64,000 nucleotides of DNA, taken from Thalassomonas sp. RHCl1 (lineage in GTDB: Bacteria; Pseudomonadota; Gammaproteobacteria; Enterobacterales; Alteromonadaceae). Below are positions 1 through 9,995 of this stretch, one piece after another. Positions within the stretch are counted from its first letter, which is position 1. Each line of letters begins with the position of its first letter. The translations under genes were made by a program, and so were the position numbers. The DNA lies in contig NZ_CANDNZ010000004.1 in assembly GCF_947387555.1 (NCBI RefSeq), positions 124,001 to 188,000 of the forward strand, given 5' to 3'. Below the pieces are notes generated by a model that saw nothing but the letters and a program-made list of their open reading frames with translations, was not told the origin of the DNA and did no database searches.

Positions 1-2065
1 CAACGAACCTTGCTTTAAAAAAGCCACCGGCCCCAGGGCCGATCGCTACGGTTTATGGCTGGATGAACGGGCCGAAGGTTGTGCCCCTGACCCGTTTGAG
101 AACGAAGAAAAATATCCGGGGATCAAAATAGGCGCCAGAGGCGATAACATGCCGCTTGGCTCCTATTACGGCTACGGCAGCGGCGTTATCGGTTTAAGAC
201 TGTTCCCCAACCCGGCATTTGACGCCGAAGCAGAAAAAAACTGGGATCCGGAGCGCTACTATAACGACCCCAGTTATTATCTTAATAAAGACCTGGTGAA
301 ACCTTACCGCGTCGGTATGTCCTGTGGTTTTTGTCATGTCGGGCCAAACCCGAGCAACCCGCCTGCCGATCATGAAAATCCCGAGTGGGCCAACCTCAAC
401 TCCAACCCGGGGGCACAATACTTCTGGATTGACCGCATCTTTATGTGGGGGGCGGATGCTTCAAACTTCGCCTACCAGCTATTCCATACCTCAAGACCGG
501 GAGCGCTGGATACCTCTTTTGTTTCCACCGACTATATCAATAACCCCCGTACCATGAACGCCATCTATAATCTGGGGGCGCGCATGGAGCTGGCGGCTAA
601 ATTCGGCAAGGAAGAACTCTCCGGCGGCAGCAGCAACAATGCCCAGCTCAATGAATATGTGCCTGCAAACAGCCCGTTGACCCAGTTTTACCAGGAGCCG
701 AATACCGTCTTCACCCCCAGGGTGCTTAAAGACGGGGCGGATTCTGTCGGCGCCTTAGGGGCTTTAAACCGGGTTTATCTCAATATCGGCCTGTTCAGCG
801 ACGAATGGCTGCAACACTTTATGCCCTTGGTAGGCGGTAAAGAAATCAGCCCGATCAAAATAGCAGATGCCCGGAAAAACTCCTCTTTCTGGAATGCCAA
901 CGAGGCGCAAACCCCTGATTTAGCGTTATTCTTTTTAGCCTCTGCCACACCGGATTATCTGAAAGACGCCCCCGGCGGCGATGCCTATTTAAACGCCACC
1001 GAGGAAGAGATGGCCAATGGTAAAAATGTCTTTGCCGATACCTGCGCCCGCTGCCACTCGAGCAAATTCCCGGATAAAACCATCAGCTTCTTCCCGGATC
1101 AGGGTTGTAATAACGGCAACTACCTCGCCTGCTGGAGCAAATACTGGGACTGGACCCAGACCGATGAATTCAAGCATCAGATGAGAAAAATCGTCAACGC
1201 AGATGATTTCCTCGACAATAACTTCCTCTCCACCGAAATGCGTATCCCGGTAAGCCAGCTCGAAACCAATGCCTGCAGCCCGCTGGCCACCAACGCCTTG
1301 AAAGATAATATCTGGGATAATTTCTCTTCCGAGACCTATAAAAACCTGCCGTCGGTGGGGACGATAGAAGTACAGCACCCCTACAGCGGCGAAGTAAGCA
1401 AATATGAAATGCCCGGCGGCGGCCGCGGCTATACCCGCCCCGCCTCCCTGGTGAGCCTTTGGAGTACCGCGCCTTTCTTGCTCAACAATACTTTAGGCCG
1501 CTTCGAGTATAGCGGTACGGTTCAAGATCGGATGAAGGCCTTTGACGATGCCATAGAGCAGCTGTTGTGGCCGGAAAAACGTGACGGCGACTTTACCGTC
1601 GTCACCAAATCCGGATTAAAACACCCGGGCATTATCGACAAAACCACAGAGCAAAGTTATTTGCGGGTCTCCTCCGGCTACCTGCCGGGCTTTTTACAGG
1701 CGCTCGAAGGCACTTTGGCGGACCTGCTTCCCTGGCTGTTTAGCGGTGACGGCATAGAAATAGGTCCTATCCCAAGCGGCACCCCGGTTTCTATGCTGTC
1801 CAATCTGGATCTGGAGCAGCGCAAAAAAGTGCTGAAACTGCTGCTGAAAATCAAAAAAGACCTCAAGGCCCTGCCAAAAGACGCCAGCGACGAACAGGCG
1901 CGTGCGATCTTTAAAGACCTGGTCGACCCCTTGATTGATGCCAGCAAGTGCCCCGATTACGTGGTCAACAGAGGTCATTACTTCGGCACCCAATACGATA
2001 AAAACGCGGTTGCCCTCAGTAACAAACAAAAACAAGACTTAATCAAGTTCCTGAAGACATTTTAG
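1..2065 (+). CDS. Large diheme c-type cytochrome, RoxA/MauG-like (5' end outside window)
   Basis: The reading frame is open from the left edge (first complete codon at base 2), so the start and any signal peptide lie upstream. Two CxxCH haem-binding motifs are visible: CGFCH at nt 323-337 and CARCH at nt 1043-1057, 240 residues apart. The length (over 687 residues), the wide spacing of the two haems and stretches such as GAQYFWIDRIF and NIGLFSDEWLQHF recall the RoxA/RoxB rubber-oxygenase branch of diheme cytochromes, but this is from memory and not a search. Diheme proteins of this kind are periplasmic and either relay electrons or use a haem for oxygenation. The stop is 15 bp before a GMC flavoprotein gene, which suggests an electron-transfer or sequential-oxidation partnership. 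The haem count is firm; the substrate is unknown. Confidence 0.8.
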   Translation, partial: NEPCFKKATGPRADRYGLWLDERAEGCAPDPFENEEKYPGIKIGARGDNMPLGSYYGYGSGVIGLRLFPNPAFDAEAEKNWDPERYYNDPSYYLNKDLVKPYRVGMSCGFCHVGPNPSNPPADHENPEWANLNSNPGAQYFWIDRIFMWGADASNFAYQLFHTSRPGALDTSFVSTDYINNPRTMNAIYNLGARMELAAKFGKEELSGGSSNNAQLNEYVPANSPLTQFYQEPNTVFTPRVLKDGADSVGALGALNRVYLNIGLFSDEWLQHFMPLVGGKEISPIKIADARKNSSFWNANEAQTPDLALFFLASATPDYLKDAPGGDAYLNATEEEMANGKNVFADTCARCHSSKFPDKTISFFPDQGCNNGNYLACWSKYWDWTQTDEFKHQMRKIVNADDFLDNNFLSTEMRIPVSQLETNACSPLATNALKDNIWDNFSSETYKNLPSVGTIEVQHPYSGEVSKYEMPGGGRGYTRPASLVSLWSTAPFLLNNTLGRFEYSGTVQDRMKAFDDAIEQLLWPEKRDGDFTVVTKSGLKHPGIIDKTTEQSYLRVSSGYLPGFLQALEGTLADLLPWLFSGDGIEIGPIPSGTPVSMLSNLDLEQRKKVLKLLLKIKKDLKALPKDASDEQARAIFKDLVDPLIDASKCPDYVVNRGHYFGTQYDKNAVALSNKQKQDLIKFLKTF

Positions 2066-2080
2066 ATAAGGACGCTGAAA

Positions 2081-4063
2081 ATGACCGATGAATTCGAATA
2101 TATCGTCGTGGGCTCAGGGGCCGGCGGCGGTACCCTGGCCGCCCGGCTGGCAGAAAGCGGCAAGAAGGTATTGGTGCTGGAGTCCGGCAGCGACCCCATG
2201 ACCTCGTCCGGATCCGATGCGGTCAAACCGGACGAAGACCGCCTGCCGGATGATTACCAGGTGCCGGTTTTCCATGCCTTTAGCACGGAAAATAATGCCA
2301 TGAAATGGGATTATTTCGTCCGCCATTACGGCAATGACGAACAGCAGAAAAAAGATCCCAAGTATACCGGCGAATTCCAGGGGGAAAAGGTCGACGGCGT
2401 CCTGTATCCCAGGGCCGGCTGCCTCGGCGGCTGCACCGCCCATAATGCCATGATAACCGTCTACCCCCATAACGACGACTGGAATGATATCGCCAAACTT
2501 ACCGGCGATGATTCCTGGAATGCCGACAATATGCGTAATTATTTCCAGAAACTGGAAAACTGCCATCACAGGCCATTCAAACGTTTCTTAGGTAAAACCT
2601 TAGGCATCAACGGTAGCCGTCACGGCTATGACGGCTGGCTGCAAACAGAAAAGTCTATCCCGAAAAGCGCCCTGGGGGATGAAGACTTGGTAAAAACCAT
2701 AGTCAAATCCGCCAAAGTCGCTTTTGAGGACTTAAAAGAGCCGTTGCAACGTAACTGGTGGCAAATACAGGGCCTGGGGGATCCCAACGACTGGCGTTTG
2801 GTGGAAGACAACGCCTTTGGCCTGCGCTATCCGCCGCTGGCGACCCGCAACCACGAAAGAATGGGTTCGCGCGAGCGTTTACTCGAAGTCCAGGAGAAAT
2901 ACCCCGACAACCTGCATATCGAGCTCGATGCCCTGGTTACCCGGGTATTGTTCGATGACTATAACCGCGCCACCGGCGTGGAATACCTTAAGGGGAACCG
3001 CCTGTATAAAGCCCATTCCCTGCCCCGCAATGAAAGCTCGGACTTTAGGGTGGTCAACGCCACCAAAGAAGTGATTTTATCCGGCGGCGCCTTTAACAGC
3101 CCACAATTGTTGATGCTCTCGGGTATAGGGCCGAAAGCCACCCTGGAAGAACACGGCATCAAGGTACGCATCCCCTTAGAAGGAGTCGGCAAGAATCTAC
3201 AGGACAGGTATGAAGTCGGTGTCGTTAACCGCATGAACTTTGATACCTGGGAAGTGCTTGAGGGAGCCAAATACGCCAAGGGAGATCCCCAGTACGAGCA
3301 ATGGGAAAAAGAGCGTAAAGGGGTTTATACCACCAATGGCGCGGTGCTGGCGGTGATCAAAAAATCCATGCAGGAAAGGCCGCTGCCGGATTTGTTCTGT
3401 TTCGCACTGCTGGCGCTGTTTCGCGGTTATTTCCCCACTTACTCCAAAGTGTTGGCAGACAACCTCAACTACCTCACCTGGGCGGTGCTTAAGGCCCATA
3501 CCAAAAACACCGGCGGCGAAGTGACGTTAAGGTCGAGCGATCCCACGGATACTCCCTATATCAATTTCCGCTATTTTGAAGAGGGCAATGATGCTAAGGG
3601 AGAAGATCTCGACTCTGTGGTGGAAGGGATCAAATTTGTCCGCAAGATGACCCAGCCGCTGATTGAAAAAGGCATTATCGCCGAAGAAGAGTTACCCGGA
3701 AGCGAAGTACAAACCGACGAACAGCTGAAAAAGTTTGTCCGCGACCATGCCTGGGGACACCATGCCTCCTGCACCTGCCCGATAGGCACAGACGAGGATC
3801 CCATGGCCGTACTCGACAGCGAGTTTATCGTACGCGGCACCCCCAATCTCAGGGTGGTGGACGCCTCCAGCTTCCATAAAATCCCCGGCTTTTTCATTGT
3901 CAGCGCCATTTACATGATAGGGGAAAAAGCCGCCGACGTGATTTTGCAGCAGGATGCCGCCGGTATCAGGCAAGCACCGGCAAAAGTAGCGGGGCAAACC
4001 GAAAGCAAGGTAACACCGCCTGAACAAGCAGATACCGCCCCAGTCAGCGCTGCCAGAGAATAG
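2081..4063 (+). CDS. GMC-family FAD oxidoreductase
   Basis: This 660-residue protein begins with an FAD-binding Rossmann motif (VVGSGAGGGTLAARLAESG, residues about 9-27). It carries the GMC signature FNSPQLLMLSGIG near residue 340 and the C-terminal HHASCTCPIG and VVDASSFHKIPG blocks, where the family's catalytic His and substrate-pocket residues sit. GMC enzymes oxidise alcohols, sterols or sugars with FAD. No signal peptide is visible, so it is probably cytoplasmic or carried by a partner. An AAGGA ribosome-binding site precedes the ATG. It follows the diheme cytochrome by 15 bp and ends 2 bp before the patatin gene, so the three are surely one transcript. The C-terminal 30 residues are low-complexity and alanine/proline-rich. 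The substrate cannot be read from sequence. Confidence 0.88.
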   Translation: MTDEFEYIVVGSGAGGGTLAARLAESGKKVLVLESGSDPMTSSGSDAVKPDEDRLPDDYQVPVFHAFSTENNAMKWDYFVRHYGNDEQQKKDPKYTGEFQGEKVDGVLYPRAGCLGGCTAHNAMITVYPHNDDWNDIAKLTGDDSWNADNMRNYFQKLENCHHRPFKRFLGKTLGINGSRHGYDGWLQTEKSIPKSALGDEDLVKTIVKSAKVAFEDLKEPLQRNWWQIQGLGDPNDWRLVEDNAFGLRYPPLATRNHERMGSRERLLEVQEKYPDNLHIELDALVTRVLFDDYNRATGVEYLKGNRLYKAHSLPRNESSDFRVVNATKEVILSGGAFNSPQLLMLSGIGPKATLEEHGIKVRIPLEGVGKNLQDRYEVGVVNRMNFDTWEVLEGAKYAKGDPQYEQWEKERKGVYTTNGAVLAVIKKSMQERPLPDLFCFALLALFRGYFPTYSKVLADNLNYLTWAVLKAHTKNTGGEVTLRSSDPTDTPYINFRYFEEGNDAKGEDLDSVVEGIKFVRKMTQPLIEKGIIAEEELPGSEVQTDEQLKKFVRDHAWGHHASCTCPIGTDEDPMAVLDSEFIVRGTPNLRVVDASSFHKIPGFFIVSAIYMIGEKAADVILQQDAAGIRQAPAKVAGQTESKVTPPEQADTAPVSAARE

Positions 4064-4065
4064 TT

Positions 4066-6399
4066 ATGGATAAAACCACTAACCTCAATGCCGATGAAGT
4101 AATCGCAGATGAAAAAGCCCGGGTCAGGGAGCAGTTCCTGGCCCATTTCAGCACGGAGGAAGATAAAGACTATTTACAGCAGGATTACCCAAAATACCTG
4201 AATAAAGGCTATCAGCGCCTGCTCGATGGCAATGCCGTTAACGGTGGCAATCCGGATAAAGCACGTTATCCGGATATCGAGGCCGCCGATTACCCGGCAA
4301 AAGACGCCCCTGAATACGCCCTGGCGATATCGGGGGGCGGCATCCGTTCAGCCTCTTTTGCCATCGGGGTGATCCAGGGATTAAAAACCCGTCAGAGTGA
4401 CAATAAACGCCCGAGCATTTTTCATAAACTCAGCTATCTGTCTACCGCTTCCGGCGGCGGCTACGCCGGCTCTGCCCTGAGCTGGTATCAGAAAAAGTTT
4501 AACTTTTTTCCTTTTGGCAAGCGCAGCACTTATGCCGGTAGCCAGCACAACAGCGAAAGGGAAAACAGCACCTTAAGTTATATCCGCCAGCACGGCAAAT
4601 ACCTGACCCCGCACCAGTTAGGAGGCGCTTCTTTAGTGGGCACGGTACTGTTGAGTATTTTCCACTCCCTGATCGCCTACACCCTGCTGATGTGTTTTTT
4701 ATTCCTGGTCTTGATGCAGTTTTTCGGCGTATTGGCCGGTGTTTTGGATGTCAATACCGGCTCTGCCAGGTTTGATTTTTTTTGCGTCGCCCTTCTCCTG
4801 CTGGCAGCCGTTGCCGTGCTGTTTGCCGCCACCACCTTGGTTTATGGGATCAGCTCGTATTTTATGCACTGGCTGGCACGCAATTATCCTTTTCGAATAA
4901 AGGTACAAAAGTTTCTCGGTTACCTGGTGCGCGCCCTGGCAGCCACGCTGGCTTTGGCCGCCCTGCCCCTTGCCGCACAGTTTGTCGATCCGCAAATCTC
5001 CAGCCCCTTATGGAGCGGCTCTATGGTTGGAGGCGCTTCATTGAGCAGCGTGCTTGGAGTATTGGTCTCCCTGAGACAAATGAAAAACGACAGCGATAAC
5101 AGCAAACCGCCGGGTATGGCCGACAAGCTGATCAGCTCATTAATCGTCATTGCCCTGGTGTTTGTGGTACTGGTGGTTGCCTATTTATTGGCGGAATTAC
5201 TGCTCACTTTAGCGGCTGACGGCCAGGGACTATGGCTGATACTGGCACTGGCATTAACCGCCTTCTTTGGCCTGGGGGTTAATACCAACCAAATCAGTCC
5301 CCATAAAATGTATCGCGACCGCCTGATGGAAACCTTTTTAAAAGATCCCAACGTTGCAGCAAGCGACAAGCTGCAGATGCGGGGAAAAGACGCCAACGAC
5401 TCCCTGCTGTCAGAGCTGGCGCAGGGGAATAACTGGTCGCCGTATCATTTGATCAATACCAATATCATACTCAATAATGCCAGCCACCCTAAATACCGGG
5501 GACGCCTGGGGGACAGCTTTGTGCTCTCCCCCCTTTATTGCGGCAGCGACGCCACCAGCTATGTGGCAACAGATATCTTTATCGACGGTAAATTAACCCT
5601 GGCCACCGCCATGTCTATTTCCGGGGCGGCATTAAATCCCCAGGCAGGCGTTTCCGGCATAGGCAAAACCACGACGCCACTGGTGTCTTACCTGCTGACC
5701 TTTTTCGGCATGCGCCTGGGTTATTGGGCCTTGAACCCCAAGCACACCACAGAAAAAGATCAAAAGCGCAAACCCAACTATATCCGTCCCGGCACCGGCA
5801 ACTTATTCAACTTCGGCCATGAAGAAGACAGCGATTTCATTGAATTATCCGACGGCGGCCATTTCGACAATACCGCGCTGTATGAGCTGGTGCGCCGCCG
5901 TTTGCCTGTGATCATCCTCTCTGACGGCAGTGCCGATCCCCATGCCCATTATGATGATTTTGGCAATGCGGTAGAACGTATCCGGGTCGATTTTGGTGTC
6001 CGCATCCGCTTTCCCGACCCGGAATTTAACCTCTGGGGCATGTCCCCCGGCAGCGCGGCCCTCAGACCCGAGCAAAGCGATGAGAAAACCGACAGCAATA
6101 TTATCGGCGAGCAGGAAGATCAGCTGGCCCAGCGCGGTTATGCTATTGGTGACATCGTCTATCCCACGGTCGGTGAAAATAAGGCTTTTGTCGGCAAACT
6201 GGTTTATATCAAAGCCACTTTAGTGAATAGACTGCCGCGGGATTTATATGCTTATAAGGCCGCCAATCCGGAATACCCGAACCAGCCAACCTCAGATCAG
6301 TTTTTTGACGAGCGGCAATTTGAATCCTATCGGGAATTGGGCTATCAGCTGACGAAACAGTTAATACAGGATGACAAGGCCATGCGCCAACTCCCTTAA
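4066..6399 (+). CDS. Membrane-embedded patatin-like phospholipase
   Basis: The 777-residue protein has the patatin features in order: an oxyanion-hole motif SGGGIRSASFA near residue 88, a nucleophile region LSTASGGGYAGS near residue 126 (the first Gly of the usual GxSxG is Thr here, as in several large bacterial patatins), and the catalytic Asp in LSDGGHFDN near residue 596. Between nucleophile and Asp lie about six hydrophobic segments (residues roughly 185-410), so the Ser/Asp dyad is split by a membrane block. Known patatins hydrolyse phospholipid or other acyl esters. Start is 2 bp after the GMC stop, indicating translational coupling. In this cluster it may release lipid substrates or remodel membrane for the redox enzymes; that role is inference. 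Confidence 0.85.
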   Translation: MDKTTNLNADEVIADEKARVREQFLAHFSTEEDKDYLQQDYPKYLNKGYQRLLDGNAVNGGNPDKARYPDIEAADYPAKDAPEYALAISGGGIRSASFAIGVIQGLKTRQSDNKRPSIFHKLSYLSTASGGGYAGSALSWYQKKFNFFPFGKRSTYAGSQHNSERENSTLSYIRQHGKYLTPHQLGGASLVGTVLLSIFHSLIAYTLLMCFLFLVLMQFFGVLAGVLDVNTGSARFDFFCVALLLLAAVAVLFAATTLVYGISSYFMHWLARNYPFRIKVQKFLGYLVRALAATLALAALPLAAQFVDPQISSPLWSGSMVGGASLSSVLGVLVSLRQMKNDSDNSKPPGMADKLISSLIVIALVFVVLVVAYLLAELLLTLAADGQGLWLILALALTAFFGLGVNTNQISPHKMYRDRLMETFLKDPNVAASDKLQMRGKDANDSLLSELAQGNNWSPYHLINTNIILNNASHPKYRGRLGDSFVLSPLYCGSDATSYVATDIFIDGKLTLATAMSISGAALNPQAGVSGIGKTTTPLVSYLLTFFGMRLGYWALNPKHTTEKDQKRKPNYIRPGTGNLFNFGHEEDSDFIELSDGGHFDNTALYELVRRRLPVIILSDGSADPHAHYDDFGNAVERIRVDFGVRIRFPDPEFNLWGMSPGSAALRPEQSDEKTDSNIIGEQEDQLAQRGYAIGDIVYPTVGENKAFVGKLVYIKATLVNRLPRDLYAYKAANPEYPNQPTSDQFFDERQFESYRELGYQLTKQLIQDDKAMRQLP

Positions 6400-6445
6400 A
6401 TCGGATAAAACATTTGGACTTTAACACCTTAAAAATGGACAACCT

Positions 6446-8161
6446 ATGAAACTCAATACCTTGATTAAAAGCTTAATAAAAAGCCCGGCCTTGATTGCGC
6501 TGCTGTTAACGAGCTGGAGTTTTGTCGCCCCGGCCGCCGACCATAACGATCCCAATGCGGTGAATTCCATTTTTTCCAACATTCCGGTGAGCTCGGCAGA
6601 TCTCTACGGCATGTTCGGTTATCCCAGTGACGATAAGTCTGACGGTGAAAAAGTGGTACTGGCACTGACCTTCGCCCCGCTGCCAAAAACCGGTATTTTT
6701 GACCGGGACATGCTCTATAAAATCAAGGTCAACGCCGAGCCCAGGCATTCAATCAAACTTGAAGAGCACAGCTTAAAAGGCATCGCCTCTTATGTTGACG
6801 GCTTAAAAGATAAATACCTGCGCCTTAAAGCCGCCGAAATCCGGGTGACCTTCAGCACAGATAACCGCGCCAAGGTCGACTTTTTAGGTTTTCCCGAAGG
6901 GGATTTTTCCAAGGTGATCGATACCAATAAAACCCTGGATATTACTACCCCGGCAGGCCATAAAATCAAAACCTTCCTCGGCGGGCGCGATGATCCCTTC
7001 TTTAACGACTTGCCCGGTTTCTTTCGCTCCATTAACTACGGCCCGCAATATTACCGCATCCCGGATACCGACCCTATGGATCACCGCGAACTGCCGATCC
7101 CGAAAACCCTGCTGGAAATAGAGGGCAATACCTTATTTAATTACGATCCCGAGCATCCCGGCCACGGCGTCACCACCAAGTTCTATCTGCCCGAAGACGC
7201 CAAAATCACCCTGGACGCCAAACGATACAAAACCGATGCCCAGGGAAACTACCGTCTGGTCTACAGCGGAATGGATGCGCAAAAAGGCCGTAATATCAAC
7301 GGATTGGTTTTTGAAGTACCACTGACCTTTATCACGAAAAAGCCGCAAAACGACCGCATAGTGCGCATCTGGGGAGAAAGCTGGGTCTCCAAAGCGTCGA
7401 GCAAAATTGCCCATTATGCCCCCTCCTTCTGGCAAAACCTGTGGCTGGGTATCGCCAGCTTCTTCGGCAACGACCCGACCGCACAGGAATTTAACGATAA
7501 CGATGCCAACTACAACCGGGTCGATACCGTGGGAGTACCATTTCTGGATGCCGGTTTAAGCGAGCGTTACGACGACAGAAACATCGGCGCCAACAACCTC
7601 AAGTTATCGCTGCACTTTGTTAAACGTTTCGGCCATCTCGGCTGGGGTTTTGGCCCTTCGGTGACGGCGCTGGGCATAGACACCTGTTTCGACCACGACA
7701 ACTCACCGATTTCCGTGTATAAAACTTATAAACTGGCCACCAAGGCCTTCCCGCGGGCGAAAAAATGCTTCTTCCAGGAGTTGAACATGCCGGATGACAG
7801 CTGGAATAACTCTGGCAAAGACATACCCCTTAGGCGCACCTTTGAACTCTTTATTCCCAACCTGACCTCCATCGACATGGACACCACAGGCACCTGGCCC
7901 TTTGGCCGCCGCTTTGAAGACCAGGTAGCGACCCGCTTCCTGTCGACCTTTTTAGATATGAAATCAGGCTGCGGCGGACAAAAATGTAATGTCGAAACCC
8001 TGGGGGATTTAAGTTTATGGGACAAGGCCCCGGTAATGCCGAAAAACCCGCCCAACCCGCTGTTTAACGACGCCCCGTTTAGCAAAAGCTTTCCTTATAT
8101 GCCTCCGCCCTGGCCCGGCGGCGATATCCAGGAGGAAGAATATGAATACCGCAACAGATAG
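6446..8161 (+). CDS. Secreted DUF4331-like protein
   Basis: The 571-residue product starts with a signal peptide (cleavage probably after VAPAA, near residue 31). The mature N-terminus has a DHNDPN string and a SSADLYGMFGYP string that resemble the opening of DUF4331 proteins, a family of exported proteins of unknown biochemical role; the match is by eye and tentative. The C-terminal third contains several cysteines (for example CGGQKC) that could form disulfides in the periplasm. It sits 46 bp after the patatin gene and 8 bp before the TPR lipoprotein gene, in the same direction, and so belongs to the cluster. Confidence 0.6.
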   Translation: MKLNTLIKSLIKSPALIALLLTSWSFVAPAADHNDPNAVNSIFSNIPVSSADLYGMFGYPSDDKSDGEKVVLALTFAPLPKTGIFDRDMLYKIKVNAEPRHSIKLEEHSLKGIASYVDGLKDKYLRLKAAEIRVTFSTDNRAKVDFLGFPEGDFSKVIDTNKTLDITTPAGHKIKTFLGGRDDPFFNDLPGFFRSINYGPQYYRIPDTDPMDHRELPIPKTLLEIEGNTLFNYDPEHPGHGVTTKFYLPEDAKITLDAKRYKTDAQGNYRLVYSGMDAQKGRNINGLVFEVPLTFITKKPQNDRIVRIWGESWVSKASSKIAHYAPSFWQNLWLGIASFFGNDPTAQEFNDNDANYNRVDTVGVPFLDAGLSERYDDRNIGANNLKLSLHFVKRFGHLGWGFGPSVTALGIDTCFDHDNSPISVYKTYKLATKAFPRAKKCFFQELNMPDDSWNNSGKDIPLRRTFELFIPNLTSIDMDTTGTWPFGRRFEDQVATRFLSTFLDMKSGCGGQKCNVETLGDLSLWDKAPVMPKNPPNPLFNDAPFSKSFPYMPPPWPGGDIQEEEYEYRNR

Positions 8162-8169
8162 CACAGCCG

Positions 8170-9486
8170 GTGAGCCAAATGATTTTTGATGATATGTTAA
8201 TCAAAGTACCAAGGGGAATAAGCGGTGTTATTCCCCGTCTGCTGCCGCCTTTATGCTTATGCATATTCACGGCGCTGCTAAGCGCCTGCAGCGAACCTGT
8301 TGTCAGCGCGTATCAGCAAGATATGCAACAGTTGCAGCAAGATATTGCCAAGCTCAACGCCCAGCTCGGGCTTAAGGTCGACGGTAAAAATAACAATGAA
8401 ACGGCAGAGAAGGCAGTTGCCAGCAAACACAGTAAAGCGCCTATCCCGCCAGCGGCTATTACTCAGGCCCCCAAGCAGCTGCTGATCAAACTCAGCGAGC
8501 TCTACCATAGAAAAGCCGTACTCACCGGCAGGTATCAGGATTATCAGAAACTTGAGTTATTACTCAATAAGATGTCCGGTCAACTAAATGATCCGCCCGC
8601 GCTGCGTTATGCCAAAGCCAACTTTAATGCCGGCATGCACAGGTTCGATAATGCCACCAGATTGCTTGACAGCTTACCGCCACAGGCACAAGAGAGCACA
8701 CCGGTACGGGCATTACGCCTTGATATTGCCCTGCAACTTGGCCAGTACCGCCAGGCAGAAAACCTGCTACAGGCCTTGATAGCAGATGCCCCCGGCTGGG
8801 AAAACCTGGTCCGCCTCGCCCACTACTCCCTTAATACCGGTGAGCCTGACCGGGCCAGAGCCTTGTATCAGCAAGCCGGTGAGATGCTTTCCGCCAAACA
8901 GCTTTATCAATATGCCTGGGTCAAGCTGCAACAAGGCTTGCTGGAGTTGGAACAGGAAAACTATGATCTGGCGCTGGCGTTTTATCAAACCGCCGACCGC
9001 GCCTACTCCGGCTACTGGCTGATTGAAGAACATATCGCCGAAATACTCACCCTGACGGGGAAAAAGCAAGAGGCCAAAGACATGTACCGGGCGCTGGTGT
9101 CTGAAAACCCCAACCCGGAATTAAAACTGGCGCTGGCAGACTTGCTGCTTGAGCAACACGGACAGACGGAAGAAGCCGAGCAATTACACAATGAAGCCAT
9201 GGCAGAGTTTACCCTCAGACAGCAAATGTACCCCGAAGCCGCCGCCGGACATTTTGTCGAACGCCTGCTTACCCTGGAGCAAACCCACCCGGCACTGCTG
9301 AGCAGCGCCCAGCTCAACTTCAATGCCCGTCCCAATGCCGACAGCAAAACCCTGCTGGCGAAAAGCTACCTTAAGCTTGGCCAAACAGAGCAAGCGGAGC
9401 AGCTTTACCGGCAGATCTTATCCACCCCCTGGCGCAACCCGGGGATAGAGGAGCTGGCGCGGGGACTGGAAAAGACACTTGAGTAA
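8170..9486 (+). CDS. TPR-repeat lipoprotein
   Basis: The product has an N-terminal hydrophobic stretch ending in a lipobox, LLSAC, so the mature protein should be lipid-anchored through that Cys. The rest is almost entirely helical, with repeating A/L-rich helix pairs such as LRLDIALQLGQYRQAENLL and GLLELEQENYDLALAFYQTA that fit tetratricopeptide repeats (residues about 130-430). TPR lipoproteins usually act as assembly or docking platforms. The start is uncertain: GTG at 8170, ATG at 8179 or ATG at 8194 are all in frame. It ends the five-gene cluster and is followed by a weak hairpin at 9512-9539. Confidence 0.7.
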   Translation: MSQMIFDDMLIKVPRGISGVIPRLLPPLCLCIFTALLSACSEPVVSAYQQDMQQLQQDIAKLNAQLGLKVDGKNNNETAEKAVASKHSKAPIPPAAITQAPKQLLIKLSELYHRKAVLTGRYQDYQKLELLLNKMSGQLNDPPALRYAKANFNAGMHRFDNATRLLDSLPPQAQESTPVRALRLDIALQLGQYRQAENLLQALIADAPGWENLVRLAHYSLNTGEPDRARALYQQAGEMLSAKQLYQYAWVKLQQGLLELEQENYDLALAFYQTADRAYSGYWLIEEHIAEILTLTGKKQEAKDMYRALVSENPNPELKLALADLLLEQHGQTEEAEQLHNEAMAEFTLRQQMYPEAAAGHFVERLLTLEQTHPALLSSAQLNFNARPNADSKTLLAKSYLKLGQTEQAEQLYRQILSTPWRNPGIEELARGLEKTLE

Positions 9487-9995
9487 AAGCTGCTAACTTT
9501 TTTTCATACGCCGACCGGCCAACTCACCTTGCCCGGTCGATTTTCAAACAAGCTGAGGAAATAAAAAATCCCAGGTAAAGGTAATTTTTTATTTCTGCTG
9601 TGGCTTTATCGATTGAATATTATACAAAGCATGACAGAAAATAATTTTAAATTGATATATTTCATCCCGGCAACTCATCAGACCATAATTTTTAGTTACT
9701 GTGTTTTAAACAAATAATTTTTTACTCACCAATGAATAATTTACCGTGTCGTAATTGTTCGAATTTCTGTCGCACCAGTGCGATCCCTTAAACCAGCTCT
9801 TTGTTAACCTCAAATCACTTGTTGCGGTAAAGCCCGATATGAGTTACCGAGCATTTCTTAGCAGAAATATCAGGCAACTGATGGTGACAGCTTAAGTAAC
9901 TAAAGACCTTAACGACAACAAGAACATAATAACTATAAACAAAGTGCAGCAGCAGTTCAGACAATGCCCGCTGCCGATAAAAAGGAAGAAAGTAC
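9487..9995. other. Intergenic region upstream of the metalloprotease gene
   Basis: No supported gene. A 7-bp inverted repeat at 9512-9518/9533-9539 followed by ATTTT is a weak terminator candidate for the lipoprotein cluster. The stretch 9541-9780 is AT-rich and probably holds the protease promoter, but no element is clear enough to place. Confidence 0.4.

Noticed and set aside
989-1378. Minus-strand 129-codon ORF inside the cytochrome gene
   Set aside because: It is a reverse-frame shadow of the cytochrome gene, with the second haem motif coded on the other strand.
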